This document shows positions 9,707 to 18,771 of a stretch of DNA of 64,000 nt, piece after piece; positions within the stretch are counted from its first letter, which is position 1, and every line of letters starts with the position of its first letter. The DNA is taken from the NCBI RefSeq assembly GCF_013346935.1, contig NZ_JAAEEB010000001.1, positions 1 to 64,000 on the forward strand. The letters are read 5' to 3'. The DNA comes from Lactobacillus melliventris (lineage in GTDB: Bacteria > Bacillota > Bacilli > Lactobacillales > Lactobacillaceae). Under the pieces are notes generated by a model. That model saw only the letters and a program-made list of their open reading frames with translations, searched no databases and was not told where the DNA came from. The position numbers and the translations under genes were made by a program.

Positions 9707-11503
9707 ATGGCAAATTTAAAAGATGGTATTTATCAGGGAAAAGGCTCTGGTAATCGTGGTGAAGTCAAGGTTTCGGTAAAAGTCAAAGACAATAAAATTA
9801 CGGATATAACAATTGATCAACAAGATGAAACTTCTGGCATAAGCACTGCTGCTTTAAAAAAAGCACCGAAGCTAATTGTTGAGCATCAGTCATATAATAT
9901 TGACGCAGTCACCGGAGCAACTATTAGTTTTCAAGCTGTACAAAAAGCAGTCAAAGTTGCTGTTTCAAAAGCTGGCGATCCCAGTGGTCTTGATAAAAGA
10001 GTTGATCTTAGAAATACAGTGAAAAAGGATGATGGTAAGGACTACCGTAACGTCAATCCAGATGATTTGCAATTTGAAGATCATGCTGACGTGTTGGTAA
10101 TTGGTGCTGGAGCTGCTGGACTTGCAGCTTCCATTACAGCAAGGCAAAAAAGTGCTTCCGTAATATGTTTGGAATATACATCAAGCTATATGCTATCTGA
10201 TATGACTCTGTCTGGAGGTTATTACAATGCTGGTGGTGGTACTAGCTTGCAAAAAGCGCAAGGTATTAAAGACTCTAAAGACAATTGGAATAATTATTTG
10301 AAAGCAGTCGGTCAAGGATACGAAGATGCGGATATGCGTGAAATAATAGTAGAACATGCTGCTGAAGATTATGAATGGCTTGCTGGAGAAGTTGGGGTCA
10401 ATTTCCAAGAAGTACAAGAAATTGGCAATGAAGAAGCAATGAAAGAATATGCGACTCCGGCAGCAAGGTCTCATTTAACTGTCGAAAAAAGTGGCTATGG
10501 TCTTTCAAAGCCACTTTACAATAAGGCAAAAGCAGTTGGCACAAAATTTATTTTTAATATTACAGCTGAGAACTTAATTACTGATGAGAAAAATAATGTA
10601 GTTGGTGTACATACTAATAAAGGTAACTACAAAGCTCAAAGCGTTGTTATTGCAACTGCAGGTTTTTCACGCAATAAAGAAATGCTTAAAAGCTTTGCAC
10701 CAGATTTTGCTGTAGGAGAATCATATGGTTCTATTAGGCAAATGGGTGATGGTATCACAATGGGTGCAGAAATTGGCGCCAAGTTAAAAGATATGTGGAT
10801 GCCAATAGCAAATTCTATTGGAACTCAATCAGGCGATAATGTTTGTATTGGGCCTTTGTGCACAGCTTGGACAAAACCTTATATTTGGGTTGGAACAGAT
10901 GCTAAAAGACACTTTAGAGAAGATATGTATTTCGAATACGCTTCTAAGAAAATTGCTGATCTAGATCATGGTTTCGTGTGGCTGATTTTCGATGAAGGAA
11001 TGGCAAATGAAATGCCAGCTGCCTTTTCTGCCCCAGCTCCTTCACCGCATTTAAAACGCGAAGTAGAAGATGGCTACTTTAAAAAAGCAGATACTATCGC
11101 GGAATTAGCAGAGCAAATTAATTTAAACCCTAATGTGTTAGAGAAAACAATTGCTAAATGGAATAATGATGTAAACAATGGTCAAGATACGGAATTTGGT
11201 CGCCAAAAAGATTTAACTGCTTTTAAGGCTCCATACTATGCCGCTAAACTTGCGCCATCAACACCGGATATGGCTGGAGGATTGTGCATCAATACTAAAG
11301 CAGAAGTTTTGGATAATTTTGATAGAAAAATTAGTAATCTCTTTGCTGCTGGTAGTACGACAGGCGGATGGCGAGGAATGACCTATCCAGGTTGCGGAAT
11401 GGGTATTACAAACGCTATTGTTTTTGGCAGAATTGCCGGTGAAAGTGCTGCAAAGAATGCTCAAGTAAAAACTGATACTAATTCTGGTGCTTCACAGAAT
11501 TAG
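9707..11503 (+). CDS. FAD-dependent reductase with N-terminal covalent-FMN domain
   Basis: The domain order is the mirror of the preceding gene. An FMN_bind domain comes first (residues 1-90, flavinylation motif DAVTGAT at 66-72, Thr72 the likely site), then an FAD_binding_2 domain with GAGAAG at 133-138. There is no signal peptide. The fumarate-reductase catalytic blocks are absent: the HHTMGG equivalent is PDMAGG, and the C-terminal block reads GMTYPGCGMG, closer to the YPGPG block of 3-ketosteroid dehydrogenase-like enzymes. Its substrate therefore probably differs from fumarate and from that of its neighbour. It lies 21 bases after the previous stop with an AAAGGA site, and a terminator follows. 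No apbE gene lies in the window. Confidence 0.85.
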   Translation: MANLKDGIYQGKGSGNRGEVKVSVKVKDNKITDITIDQQDETSGISTAALKKAPKLIVEHQSYNIDAVTGATISFQAVQKAVKVAVSKAGDPSGLDKRVDLRNTVKKDDGKDYRNVNPDDLQFEDHADVLVIGAGAAGLAASITARQKSASVICLEYTSSYMLSDMTLSGGYYNAGGGTSLQKAQGIKDSKDNWNNYLKAVGQGYEDADMREIIVEHAAEDYEWLAGEVGVNFQEVQEIGNEEAMKEYATPAARSHLTVEKSGYGLSKPLYNKAKAVGTKFIFNITAENLITDEKNNVVGVHTNKGNYKAQSVVIATAGFSRNKEMLKSFAPDFAVGESYGSIRQMGDGITMGAEIGAKLKDMWMPIANSIGTQSGDNVCIGPLCTAWTKPYIWVGTDAKRHFREDMYFEYASKKIADLDHGFVWLIFDEGMANEMPAAFSAPAPSPHLKREVEDGYFKKADTIAELAEQINLNPNVLEKTIAKWNNDVNNGQDTEFGRQKDLTAFKAPYYAAKLAPSTPDMAGGLCINTKAEVLDNFDRKISNLFAAGSTTGGWRGMTYPGCGMGITNAIVFGRIAGESAAKNAQVKTDTNSGASQN

Positions 11504-11524
11504 TTTTTGGAGTTAAATATAATT

Positions 11525-11555
11525 AAAACTGGATACATTTGCATCCAGTTTTTTA
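11525..11555 (+). terminator. terminator of the AraC-reductase operon
   Basis: AACTGGAT and ATCCAGTT form a perfect 8-bp stem running into a T run. Confidence 0.85.
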
Positions 11556-11585
11556 TTTGGAAATATTTATGATAATCAACCTAAT

Positions 11586-11614
11586 TTGTGCATTTTTGCT
11601 CTACCCTGTATAAT
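11586..11614 (+). promoter_or_regulatory. tagO promoter
   Basis: The -35 TTGTGC (11586-11591) and a perfect -10 TATAAT (11609-11614) are separated by 17 bases, about 30 bases before the start codon. Confidence 0.7.
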
Positions 11615-11644
11615 TAAGACAACTTTAAATGAAAGTAGCCGACT

Positions 11645-12799
11645 ATGTTTAAAATTATTGTTGAATTATTCTTTTTAGTGATTATACAGGCTGCGATCAC
11701 ACCTTTTATTAGGCGATTAGCTTTCGTATTAGGTGCTGTCGACATTCCCAATAAAAGAAGAGTAAATAAAAAACCGATGCCAACCCTAGGGGGATTGGGT
11801 ATTTTTGTCACCTTCAATATAGGAGCTTTTATTCTCCTGCGCGATCAGTTTCCAACTCATGAAGCATTTAGCATACTTTTAGGCTCAAGTGTAATTGTCT
11901 TGACTGGCATAATCGATGATATTATGGAGCTGAAGCCAAGACAAAAAATGCTGGGTATTTTTATTGGCGCTTTAGTAATTTATTTTCTTGCCGGTATTAA
12001 AATGAATGTTCTCAACCTGCCATTTTTGAATAAACAAATAAATCTGGGATGGTGGAGTCTGCCAATTACCATTTTTTGGATCTTAGCTTTAACTAATGCT
12101 GTTGACTTAATTGATGGACTTGACGGATTGGCTGATGGTGTCTCTATGATTTCACTCATAACGATGGGAATTGTCGGCTATTTCTTTTTGCACACCGGCC
12201 AACTCTATATTCCGATCGGCTGTTTTATGCTGGCAGCTTGTTTACTGGGCTTTTTACCATATAATTTTCACCCGGCTAAAATATTTTTAGGCGATACCGG
12301 TGCTTTATACATCGGATTTATGATTGCCGTATTTTCTCTAAAAGGCTTGAAGAACGTAACTTTCATTTCGCTGCTTGTGCCGGTTACTATTCTAGGCGTG
12401 CCGATTACCGATACGCTTTATGCTATGATTCGGCGCAAACTTAATAATCGACCCGTTTCCCAAGCTGATAAGCACCATTTGCATCATCAACTAATGAGAA
12501 TGGGCTTAACCCACAGACAAACGGTTTTAAGTATTTATGCAATATCACTGGTCTTTTCTTTTATTTCCCTGTTATTTTTATTGTCACCAATGTGGGGCAT
12601 GTGGGTCTTAATTGCTGGTCTGGCAGTTGCACTTGAATTTTTCGTAGAGTCCATTGGGCTTTTAGGTGAAAAATATAAGCCTCTGCTGAATTTAACCCAA
12701 AAATTAATTAATTCACGCAGTAAAAAAGATCCAACAGTTGAGGTATGGCATTTGGGACAAGATAAACCTGAGCAATTAAAAAAGAAGAAAAAAGAATAA
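11645..12799 (+). CDS. tagO: undecaprenyl-phosphate GlcNAc-1-phosphate transferase
   Basis: This polytopic enzyme transfers GlcNAc-1-P from UDP-GlcNAc to undecaprenyl phosphate, the first step of wall teichoic acid and other wall polysaccharides. The MraY/WecA/TagO family blocks are present: GIIDDIMELKP (metal-binding Asp pair), NAVDLIDGLDGLADG, FLGDTG, and the cytoplasmic His loop HHLHHQL that marks the GlcNAc-type enzymes. There are about eleven membrane spans and a Lys-rich tail. The ribosome site is weak (GAAAG). It has its own promoter and terminator. Confidence 0.93.
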   Translation: MFKIIVELFFLVIIQAAITPFIRRLAFVLGAVDIPNKRRVNKKPMPTLGGLGIFVTFNIGAFILLRDQFPTHEAFSILLGSSVIVLTGIIDDIMELKPRQKMLGIFIGALVIYFLAGIKMNVLNLPFLNKQINLGWWSLPITIFWILALTNAVDLIDGLDGLADGVSMISLITMGIVGYFFLHTGQLYIPIGCFMLAACLLGFLPYNFHPAKIFLGDTGALYIGFMIAVFSLKGLKNVTFISLLVPVTILGVPITDTLYAMIRRKLNNRPVSQADKHHLHHQLMRMGLTHRQTVLSIYAISLVFSFISLLFLLSPMWGMWVLIAGLAVALEFFVESIGLLGEKYKPLLNLTQKLINSRSKKDPTVEVWHLGQDKPEQLKKKKKE

Positions 12800-12808
12800 A
12801 TTTTAAAC

Positions 12809-12839
12809 TTGACTCACATTTCACATGTGAGTCTTTTTT
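12809..12839 (+). terminator. tagO terminator
   Basis: GACTCACAT pairs with ATGTGAGTC and is followed by seven T. The end of the convergent minus-strand gene touches its T run. Confidence 0.88.
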
Positions 12840-13506
12840 ACTGCTCATGGTAGTTGTGTTGAGTGACAGGTACTTCGTTATATCTTTGGGGAAGAAGCTC
12901 AAATTCTACTTTGCCCGCCAAAATATTGATTAAGTCATTTTCAAGCTGCTTTAACTTATCTTCATCAATAAAAATGGAAATTGTGACTTTCGCTCCATAA
13001 TCTATATTATCAATGAAAATCTTTTTTTGATTAAGATAATGCTGAGTTTCGTCAAATTTTTTATAATCGACTTGAAATTTCAAGCCCTGTTGCTGCACGC
13101 GCTTAACCACTCCAATAGCTTCAACAGCCTTAGTGACACTGTTGGAATAAGCACGGATTAAACCGCCAGCTCCCAGTTTTATCCCACCAAAATAGCGCGT
13201 TACTACCACGGTAACGTTTTTAAGATTCATTAATTGAAGTGCCTTTAACTCCGGGACACCTGCGGTTCCAGATGGTTCACCATTATCGCTTGCTTTAACA
13301 TGCTCGTCGTTTAATCCAATAGTGTAAGCAAAAGTGTTATGGGTAGCATCACGGTATTTTTGGGTAACAGCATTAATTGCTTTTTCGGCCTCTTTAACGG
13401 TTAAAGTTCTTATAACAGTGGCAATAAAGCGACTTTTTTTAATTATTAATTCGTGGTCACCGTTTTCCTTAATGGTTAAATAATCTTCTTTTTCGTTTTC
13501 GTTCAA
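12838..13506 (-). CDS. yvyE: YvyE/YigZ (IMPACT) family protein
   Basis: This is a cytoplasmic protein of the UPF0029/IMPACT family, of unsettled role; relatives are linked to translation stress and amino-acid starvation. The signature block VTRYFGGIKLGAGGL and the preceding ASDNGEPSGTAG are intact, followed by the usual small ferredoxin-like C-terminal domain. The length of 222 residues is normal. The start is TTG at 13506, with AAAGGG upstream, because no ATG lies before the conserved KKSRFIA block. It is divergent from comFA with only 42 bases between the starts, an arrangement often seen next to comFA in lactobacilli. Confidence 0.9.
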   Translation of the reverse strand: MNENEKEDYLTIKENGDHELIIKKSRFIATVIRTLTVKEAEKAINAVTQKYRDATHNTFAYTIGLNDEHVKASDNGEPSGTAGVPELKALQLMNLKNVTVVVTRYFGGIKLGAGGLIRAYSNSVTKAVEAIGVVKRVQQQGLKFQVDYKKFDETQHYLNQKKIFIDNIDYGAKVTISIFIDEDKLKQLENDLINILAGKVEFELLPQRYNEVPVTQHNYHEQ

Positions 13507-13548
13507 AAAAATCAGCCCTTTTTTGCGTATTTATCATTGGAGGACAAA

Positions 13549-14832
13549 ATGGAAAATATTTCTCATCTTGCTGGTCGTCAATGGCTTAGTAGTCAACTGG
13601 ATTTTAGCACAAAGAAAGGTATAACAAAAATCAAGTCTGTTATCAACGATCGGTGTTCACGCTGCAATGCTAAAGTTTGGGCTAAATTGCCGAATGGCAA
13701 AAGATATTGTCGCGAATGTATCGGTTTAGGAAGAGTGGTTGAAGGCGATTATCTTATTCGTAATGAAGAGAAAGTAAACTTTCCCCGCACAAAAAACGGT
13801 GGCTTAACTTGGAGTGGTAAATTAACAGCTCAACAAGAAAAAATTGCTCAGGATTTGGTTAAGAACTATATGAATAAGCAAAATACTTTAGTTCATGCAG
13901 TAACCGGTGCTGGTAAAACTGAAATGATGTTTCCTTTGATTGCTCACTGTTTAGCAGAAGGTAAGCGGTGCTGCATAGCCGCACCAAGAATCGATGTAGT
14001 TAATGAATTATTTCCCCGCTTGCAAGTGGCATTCACTGAAATCAAAATTGGTAAATATCATGGGCATGAATACCAAGAGCCAGGCTTAGAGCAATTAACC
14101 ATCTGTACCACCCATCAATTATTAAAATTTTTCTGTGCTTTTGACCTATTGATCATTGATGAAGCTGATTCTTTTCCATATGTGCAGAACCCTGAGCTTA
14201 ATTTTGCTTCGAAAAATGCGCTTAAGAATAATGGCCAGATGGTCTATCTGACAGCAACACCTACAAAAGATTTATTAAAACTGGTTAAAAAGGGCCAAAT
14301 TCAGCAATTAAAGTTAAATAGACGTTTTCATGGCTATTCCTTGCCTGTACCAAAAGAAAAACTGTTTTTACGTCCATTTTTAGAAGGTAAACGAATTAAT
14401 CCAAAACTTGTGCAAGAAATTAGCAAAGTAATTAAGTCTAAGCATCCACTACTTTTATTTTTGCCCAGAATTGATTTGATTAAGCCATATGTTAGCGCAC
14501 TTAGAAATGAGCCTGAATTTAAGCAAATAACAATAGAGGGTGTACATGCTAATGATGTACAGAGAATTGCAAAAGTTGATAATTTCAGGCGTGGACAAAT
14601 ACAATTGCTTGTTACCACTACTATTTTGGAACGTGGTGTAACCTTTAATCATGTTTGGGTGATTGTAGTTCAAGCAGATGATAAAATTTATAATACTTCT
14701 AGTTTAGTCCAAATTGCTGGTAGAGTTGGTCGCGCTAAGACTGATCCAACGGGTTTAATATTATTTTGCTACCAAAAATATACTTCAAGTCTGCGTAATG
14801 CTATGAAACAAATTCGTGAGATGAATAAATGA
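13549..14832 (+). CDS. comFA: competence DNA-uptake helicase ComFA
   Basis: This DEAD-box-like ATPase helps pull single-stranded DNA into the cell during transformation. A four-Cys zinc motif (Cys36, Cys39, Cys54, Cys57) precedes the helicase core. Walker A TGAGKT is at 119-124, Walker B is DEAD at 204-207, and motif VI is in the QIAGRVGRAK region. The frame opens at a TTG (13537), but GGAGG overlaps that codon and fits the ATG at 13549. The gene is intact and overlaps comFC. No ComX-type CIN box or other competence promoter was recognised in the short intergenic space. Confidence 0.95.
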   Translation: MENISHLAGRQWLSSQLDFSTKKGITKIKSVINDRCSRCNAKVWAKLPNGKRYCRECIGLGRVVEGDYLIRNEEKVNFPRTKNGGLTWSGKLTAQQEKIAQDLVKNYMNKQNTLVHAVTGAGKTEMMFPLIAHCLAEGKRCCIAAPRIDVVNELFPRLQVAFTEIKIGKYHGHEYQEPGLEQLTICTTHQLLKFFCAFDLLIIDEADSFPYVQNPELNFASKNALKNNGQMVYLTATPTKDLLKLVKKGQIQQLKLNRRFHGYSLPVPKEKLFLRPFLEGKRINPKLVQEISKVIKSKHPLLLFLPRIDLIKPYVSALRNEPEFKQITIEGVHANDVQRIAKVDNFRRGQIQLLVTTTILERGVTFNHVWVIVVQADDKIYNTSSLVQIAGRVGRAKTDPTGLILFCYQKYTSSLRNAMKQIREMNK

Positions 14833-15518
14833 AAAAATGCCTATTATGTGGACAATATTTTATTTCAAAAATGTCATTTTTAAATTTATTTTCCTTGCAC
14901 CGAAAGGATCGAAAAAGTATTTGTGACCACTGTTTAAAAAAGTTCATTCATGTACCTGAAAAGCATTGTCCAATATGCTCAGGCAGTTCGAAGCAAAATC
15001 AGATTTGTTCAGACTGTGTGAATTGGCAAAAAATATACGGCGAAAAGTTGTTAATTAATCACTCTGTGTATTTATATAACAGAGCATTTCATGATTTAAT
15101 GGTTAACTATAAGCGCTATGGTGACTACATTTTATACGCTGCACTGCAAGAATTGTGTGTTAAAGAACTATCTGAATTTAAAGCTGATGTTTATGTTCCA
15201 GTTCCAACTTCTCCTGAGCACATCGCTAAAAGACAATTCGATACAATCACTGCACTGTACGGTAGTCTTGTTCCTTTAACAAACATGCTGGGTAAGAAAG
15301 CAGGACTAGGAGCCCAAGGAGAGAAGAATCGGGCCGAAAGATTAACTAGTGAGCAAAGTTTTTTTGTTAAGGAAAACTTTACGATTAATTTTCAAAAATG
15401 CACTGTCCTCTTGCTGGATGACATATACACTACTGGCAGAACGCTTTATCATGCTCGAGATGCGCTGGCAAAAATTTTCCCTAATGCGAAAATCAGTAGT
15501 TTTACCTTATGTAGATAA
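14829..15518 (+). CDS. comFC: competence protein ComFC (phosphoribosyltransferase fold)
   Basis: ComFC is the cytoplasmic partner of ComFA in DNA uptake. The N-terminus holds three CxxC pairs (CLLCG, CDHC, CPIC) and a CSDC pair, consistent with zinc fingers. The C-terminus has the phosphoribosyltransferase loop LLLDDIYTTGRT. The start overlaps the comFA stop (ATGA), so the two are translationally coupled. At 229 residues it is full length. Confidence 0.95.
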   Translation: MKKCLLCGQYFISKMSFLNLFSLHRKDRKSICDHCLKKFIHVPEKHCPICSGSSKQNQICSDCVNWQKIYGEKLLINHSVYLYNRAFHDLMVNYKRYGDYILYAALQELCVKELSEFKADVYVPVPTSPEHIAKRQFDTITALYGSLVPLTNMLGKKAGLGAQGEKNRAERLTSEQSFFVKENFTINFQKCTVLLLDDIYTTGRTLYHARDALAKIFPNAKISSFTLCR

Positions 15519-15525
15519 AACAAAA

Positions 15526-15566
15526 TTGTTCAGCGCTTTCATGTTTTGTTATAATTTTGCTATAAT
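15526..15566 (+). promoter_or_regulatory. hpf promoter
   Basis: TTGTTC (15526-15531) is followed after 18 bases by TATAAT (15550-15555). A second TATAAT lies at 15561-15566 with a poorer -35 (TTTCAT), so there may be two starts. Confidence 0.6.
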
Positions 15567-15612
15567 ATAGATAACATAAGACTGCCTCTAGCAGTTGAAA
15601 GGAGAATCTCAT

Positions 15613-16161
15613 ATGTTAAAGTATAATGTTCGTGGTGAAAATATCGAGGTAACGGATGCTTTAAGAAGTTACGTAGAAAAGCGCCTTAAAAAATTAGAAA
15701 AATATTTCGATTTAAATCAAGATATGATTGCTCATGTTAATTTAAAGGTGTATCGTGATCACAAGGCTAAAGTCGAGGTAACTATACCACTACCATACTT
15801 AGTATTGAGAGCTGAAGAAACAACTGACGATATGTATCGCAGTATTGATTTTGTTTCTGAAAAATTGGAAAGACAAATTAGAAAATATAAGACACGTGTA
15901 AATCGTAAGAGCCGTGAAAAAGGAATTAATGATTTCTTCGTTGAAAGTGCGGAGGAAGATTCGAAAGACAAAGAAAGTAATGAATTTACAATTGTTCGTA
16001 ATAAACAAATTGGGTTGAAACCAATGAGTCCTGAAGAAGCAATCTTGCAAATGAATATGCTAGAGCATGATTTCTTTGTTTTTCAAGATGGTGAAACCAG
16101 CGGTACAAGTGTGGTCTATCGCAGAAATGACGGCCGTTATGGTTTGATTGAGACCAAATAG
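15613..16161 (+). CDS. hpf: long-form ribosome hibernation promoting factor
   Basis: Long HPF dimerises 70S ribosomes into inactive 100S particles in stationary phase and stress. The N-terminal domain (about residues 1-100) is the ribosome-binding fold, followed by a charged linker. The C-terminal dimerisation domain contains KPMSPEEAILQMNML and ends YGLIETK. It has 182 residues from the ATG at 15613. The frame extends to a TTG at 15595, but AAAGGAG lies between the two and fits the ATG. It is monocistronic and sits just before secA, as in many Firmicutes. Confidence 0.96.
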   Translation: MLKYNVRGENIEVTDALRSYVEKRLKKLEKYFDLNQDMIAHVNLKVYRDHKAKVEVTIPLPYLVLRAEETTDDMYRSIDFVSEKLERQIRKYKTRVNRKSREKGINDFFVESAEEDSKDKESNEFTIVRNKQIGLKPMSPEEAILQMNMLEHDFFVFQDGETSGTSVVYRRNDGRYGLIETK

Positions 16162-16180
16162 TAATAATATTATTAAGTAA

Positions 16181-16215
16181 GGGCCCCACATTTAGTGTGA
16201 GGTCTTTGTTTTGTT
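16181..16215 (+). terminator. hpf terminator
   Basis: CCCCACA pairs imperfectly with TGTGAGG (one mismatch), followed by a broken T run. Confidence 0.5.
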
Positions 16216-16224
16216 TATTTTTCA

Positions 16225-16253
16225 TTTAGCGCTAATCATGGTAAAATTATAAT
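16225..16253 (+). promoter_or_regulatory. secA promoter
   Basis: A perfect -10 TATAAT (16248-16253) has a weak -35 TTTAGC (16225-16230) at 17 bases. Confidence 0.5.
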
Positions 16254-16291
16254 GTGTTTTTATACTTTAACTACATATAAGGATCGATTAA

Positions 16292-18691
16292 ATGGTAAAC
16301 ATTTTAAAGAAACTATACAATAACGATAAAAGAGAACTGAAAAAATTTGAAAAAATTGCAGATAAAGTTGAAAGTCATGCAGACGAATACAGTCGGCTTT
16401 CAGACGAAGAATTACAGGCAAAAACACCTGAATTTCGTGATAGATTGAAAAATGGTGAAAGCTTAGATTCGCTCTTGCCGGAAGCTTTTGCAGTTTCTCG
16501 TGAAGGAGCTAAAAGAGTTTTAGGCCTATACCCATTTCATGTTCAAGTATTAGGTGGTATTGCGCTGCACTACGGTAACATTGCCGAAATGATGACTGGT
16601 GAAGGTAAGACCTTAACTGCGACTATGCCTGTTTATCTGAATGCACTAACAGGAAAAGGCGTTCACGTTGTTACCGTTAACGAATACCTGTCCAGTCGTG
16701 ATGCCGAAGAAATGGGCCAGTTGTACAAATGGTTAGGCTTAACCGTTGGTCTTAATTTGAATGCTATGTCTCCTGATGAAAAGCGTGAAGCATATAATTG
16801 TGATGTTACTTATTCCACTAACTCAGAACTAGGCTTTGATTATCTGCGTGATAATATGGTCGTTTACAAGGAGCAAATGGTTCAACGTGAACTTAACTAT
16901 GCTATTATCGATGAGGTTGACTCAATTTTAATTGATGAGGCCAGAACTCCATTAATTATTTCTGGCGAAGCAGAACAAGCTAATGGTGACTATATTCGTG
17001 CTGACCGCTTTGTTAAAACTCTTAAAGAAGACAAAAGTGATGATGATGCGGATGATGATAAGGACTATGGTGATTACAAAATTGACTGGCCAACTAAGAC
17101 TATTTCTTTAACTAGAACTGGTATTCAAAAAGCTTGTGATCATTTTGGCCTTAAAAACTTGTATGACGTTGAAAATCAGAAATTAGTGCATCACCTTGAT
17201 CAGGCTTTAAGAGCAAATTACATTATGCTTAAAGACATCGATTATGTTGTGCAAAACGGTGAAGTCCTGATTGTTGATTCTTTCACTGGTCGTGTTATGC
17301 AGGGACGGCGCTATTCTGATGGCCTACACCAGGCTATTGAAGCTAAAGAAGGCGTTAAGATTCAAGAAGAATCCAAGACGCAGGCGACAATTACTTACCA
17401 GAACTTCTTTAGAATGTATAAAAAACTTGCCGGTATGACAGGTACTGCTAAAACTGAAGAAGAAGAATTCCGTGAAATTTACAACATGCAGGTAATTACT
17501 ATCCCGACTAACCGTCCTTTGATCAGGATAGATAATCCGGATATTCTTTATCCTACTTTGTCATCCAAGTTTGCGGCAGTAGTTAATGAAATTAAAAAGC
17601 GGCACTCAAAAGGTCAACCGGTATTAGTTGGTACCGTTGCGGTTGAAAGTTCTGAAAGACTGAGTAAGTTACTTGACAAAGAAGGAATTCCTCACGCCGT
17701 TTTGAATGCTAAAAACCATGCTAAGGAAGCTCAGATTATCATGAACGCCGGTCAACGCGGTGCGGTCACTATTGCGACCAACATGGCTGGCCGTGGTACC
17801 GACATTAAATTAGGGCCAGGTGTGAAAGAACTAGGTGGACTTTCTGTTATAGGTACTGAACGTCATGAGTCTCGTAGAATTGATAACCAGCTCCGTGGAC
17901 GTTCAGGTCGTCAAGGTGACCCTGGTGTTACTCGTTTCTATCTCTCACTTGAAGATGATTTGATGAAACGCTTTGGTGGCGATAGAGTCAAAGACTTCCT
18001 TGACCGTTTGTCTGACAATGATGATGACAAGGTAATTGAGAGTCGCTTGATCACTAGACAAGTTGAGTCTGCTCAAAAACGTGTTGAAGGTAATAACTAT
18101 GATACCCGTAAGCAAACATTGCAGTATGATGATGTTATGCGTATTCAACGTGAGATTATTTATGGTGAACGGATGCAGGTTATTGGTGAAGAAAAGTCAC
18201 TTAAGGATGTTTTAATCCCAATGATTCGCCGTACTATTAATAGTCAAGTTGATATGTTTACACAGGGTGATCGTAGTAAATGGCGGCTTGATTCACTGCG
18301 TGACTTCATTTCTTCAAGTTTGACGAACGAAGAAGAAACTGATGCAATTGACTTCAAGACAATTACGGTTCCTGACTTAAAGCAAAAGCTGTATGATATC
18401 GTTGAAGCCAACTATGAAGAAAAAGAAGCGATTTTGGCTGATCCTTCAGAAATGCTTGAATTTGAAAAAGTAGTTATCTTGCGGGTAGTTGACGATCGCT
18501 GGACTGATCATATAGATGCTATGGACCAATTACGGCAATCAATCAGTTTACGTGGCTACGGTCAACTTAATCCGCTGGTAGAATACCAGGATTCTGGCTA
18601 CAACATGTTTGAAGAAATGGTATCAAATATTGAATTTGACGTGACTCGTTTATTTATGAAAGCTGAAATTAGACAAAATCTTAGTCGTTAA
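16292..18691 (+). CDS. secA: preprotein translocase ATPase SecA
   Basis: SecA drives secretory proteins through SecYEG, including the several signal-peptide proteins in this window. Walker A MTGEGKT is at 101-107, followed by Walker [10 protein letters not shown] and the second nucleotide fold with [12 protein letters not shown]. The scaffold and wing domains follow. The protein ends at residue 799 (RQNLSR) directly after the two-helix finger and scaffold. The C-terminal linker with the CxCxSGKKY zinc motif of E. coli and Bacillus SecA is absent, which appears usual for lactobacilli. An AAGGA site precedes the ATG. Confidence 0.98.
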   Translation: MVNILKKLYNNDKRELKKFEKIADKVESHADEYSRLSDEELQAKTPEFRDRLKNGESLDSLLPEAFAVSREGAKRVLGLYPFHVQVLGGIALHYGNIAEMMTGEGKTLTATMPVYLNALTGKGVHVVTVNEYLSSRDAEEMGQLYKWLGLTVGLNLNAMSPDEKREAYNCDVTYSTNSELGFDYLRDNMVVYKEQMVQRELNYAIIDEVDSILIDEARTPLIISGEAEQANGDYIRADRFVKTLKEDKSDDDADDDKDYGDYKIDWPTKTISLTRTGIQKACDHFGLKNLYDVENQKLVHHLDQALRANYIMLKDIDYVVQNGEVLIVDSFTGRVMQGRRYSDGLHQAIEAKEGVKIQEESKTQATITYQNFFRMYKKLAGMTGTAKTEEEEFREIYNMQVITIPTNRPLIRIDNPDILYPTLSSKFAAVVNEIKKRHSKGQPVLVGTVAVESSERLSKLLDKEGIPHAVLNAKNHAKEAQIIMNAGQRGAVTIATNMAGRGTDIKLGPGVKELGGLSVIGTERHESRRIDNQLRGRSGRQGDPGVTRFYLSLEDDLMKRFGGDRVKDFLDRLSDNDDDKVIESRLITRQVESAQKRVEGNNYDTRKQTLQYDDVMRIQREIIYGERMQVIGEEKSLKDVLIPMIRRTINSQVDMFTQGDRSKWRLDSLRDFISSSLTNEEETDAIDFKTITVPDLKQKLYDIVEANYEEKEAILADPSEMLEFEKVVILRVVDDRWTDHIDAMDQLRQSISLRGYGQLNPLVEYQDSGYNMFEEMVSNIEFDVTRLFMKAEIRQNLSR

Positions 18692-18704
18692 TAGTTAAGA
18701 TGGG

Positions 18705-18732
18705 AGGAGAAAGCAGCTGCTTTCTCTTTTTT
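18705..18732 (+). terminator. secA terminator
   Basis: GAGAAAGC and GCTTTCTC form a perfect stem with an AGCT loop, followed by a run of T. Confidence 0.85.
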
Positions 18733-18771
18733 ACTGAAATTTTATTAAAAATAAAGGAGCTATTGTAAAAT

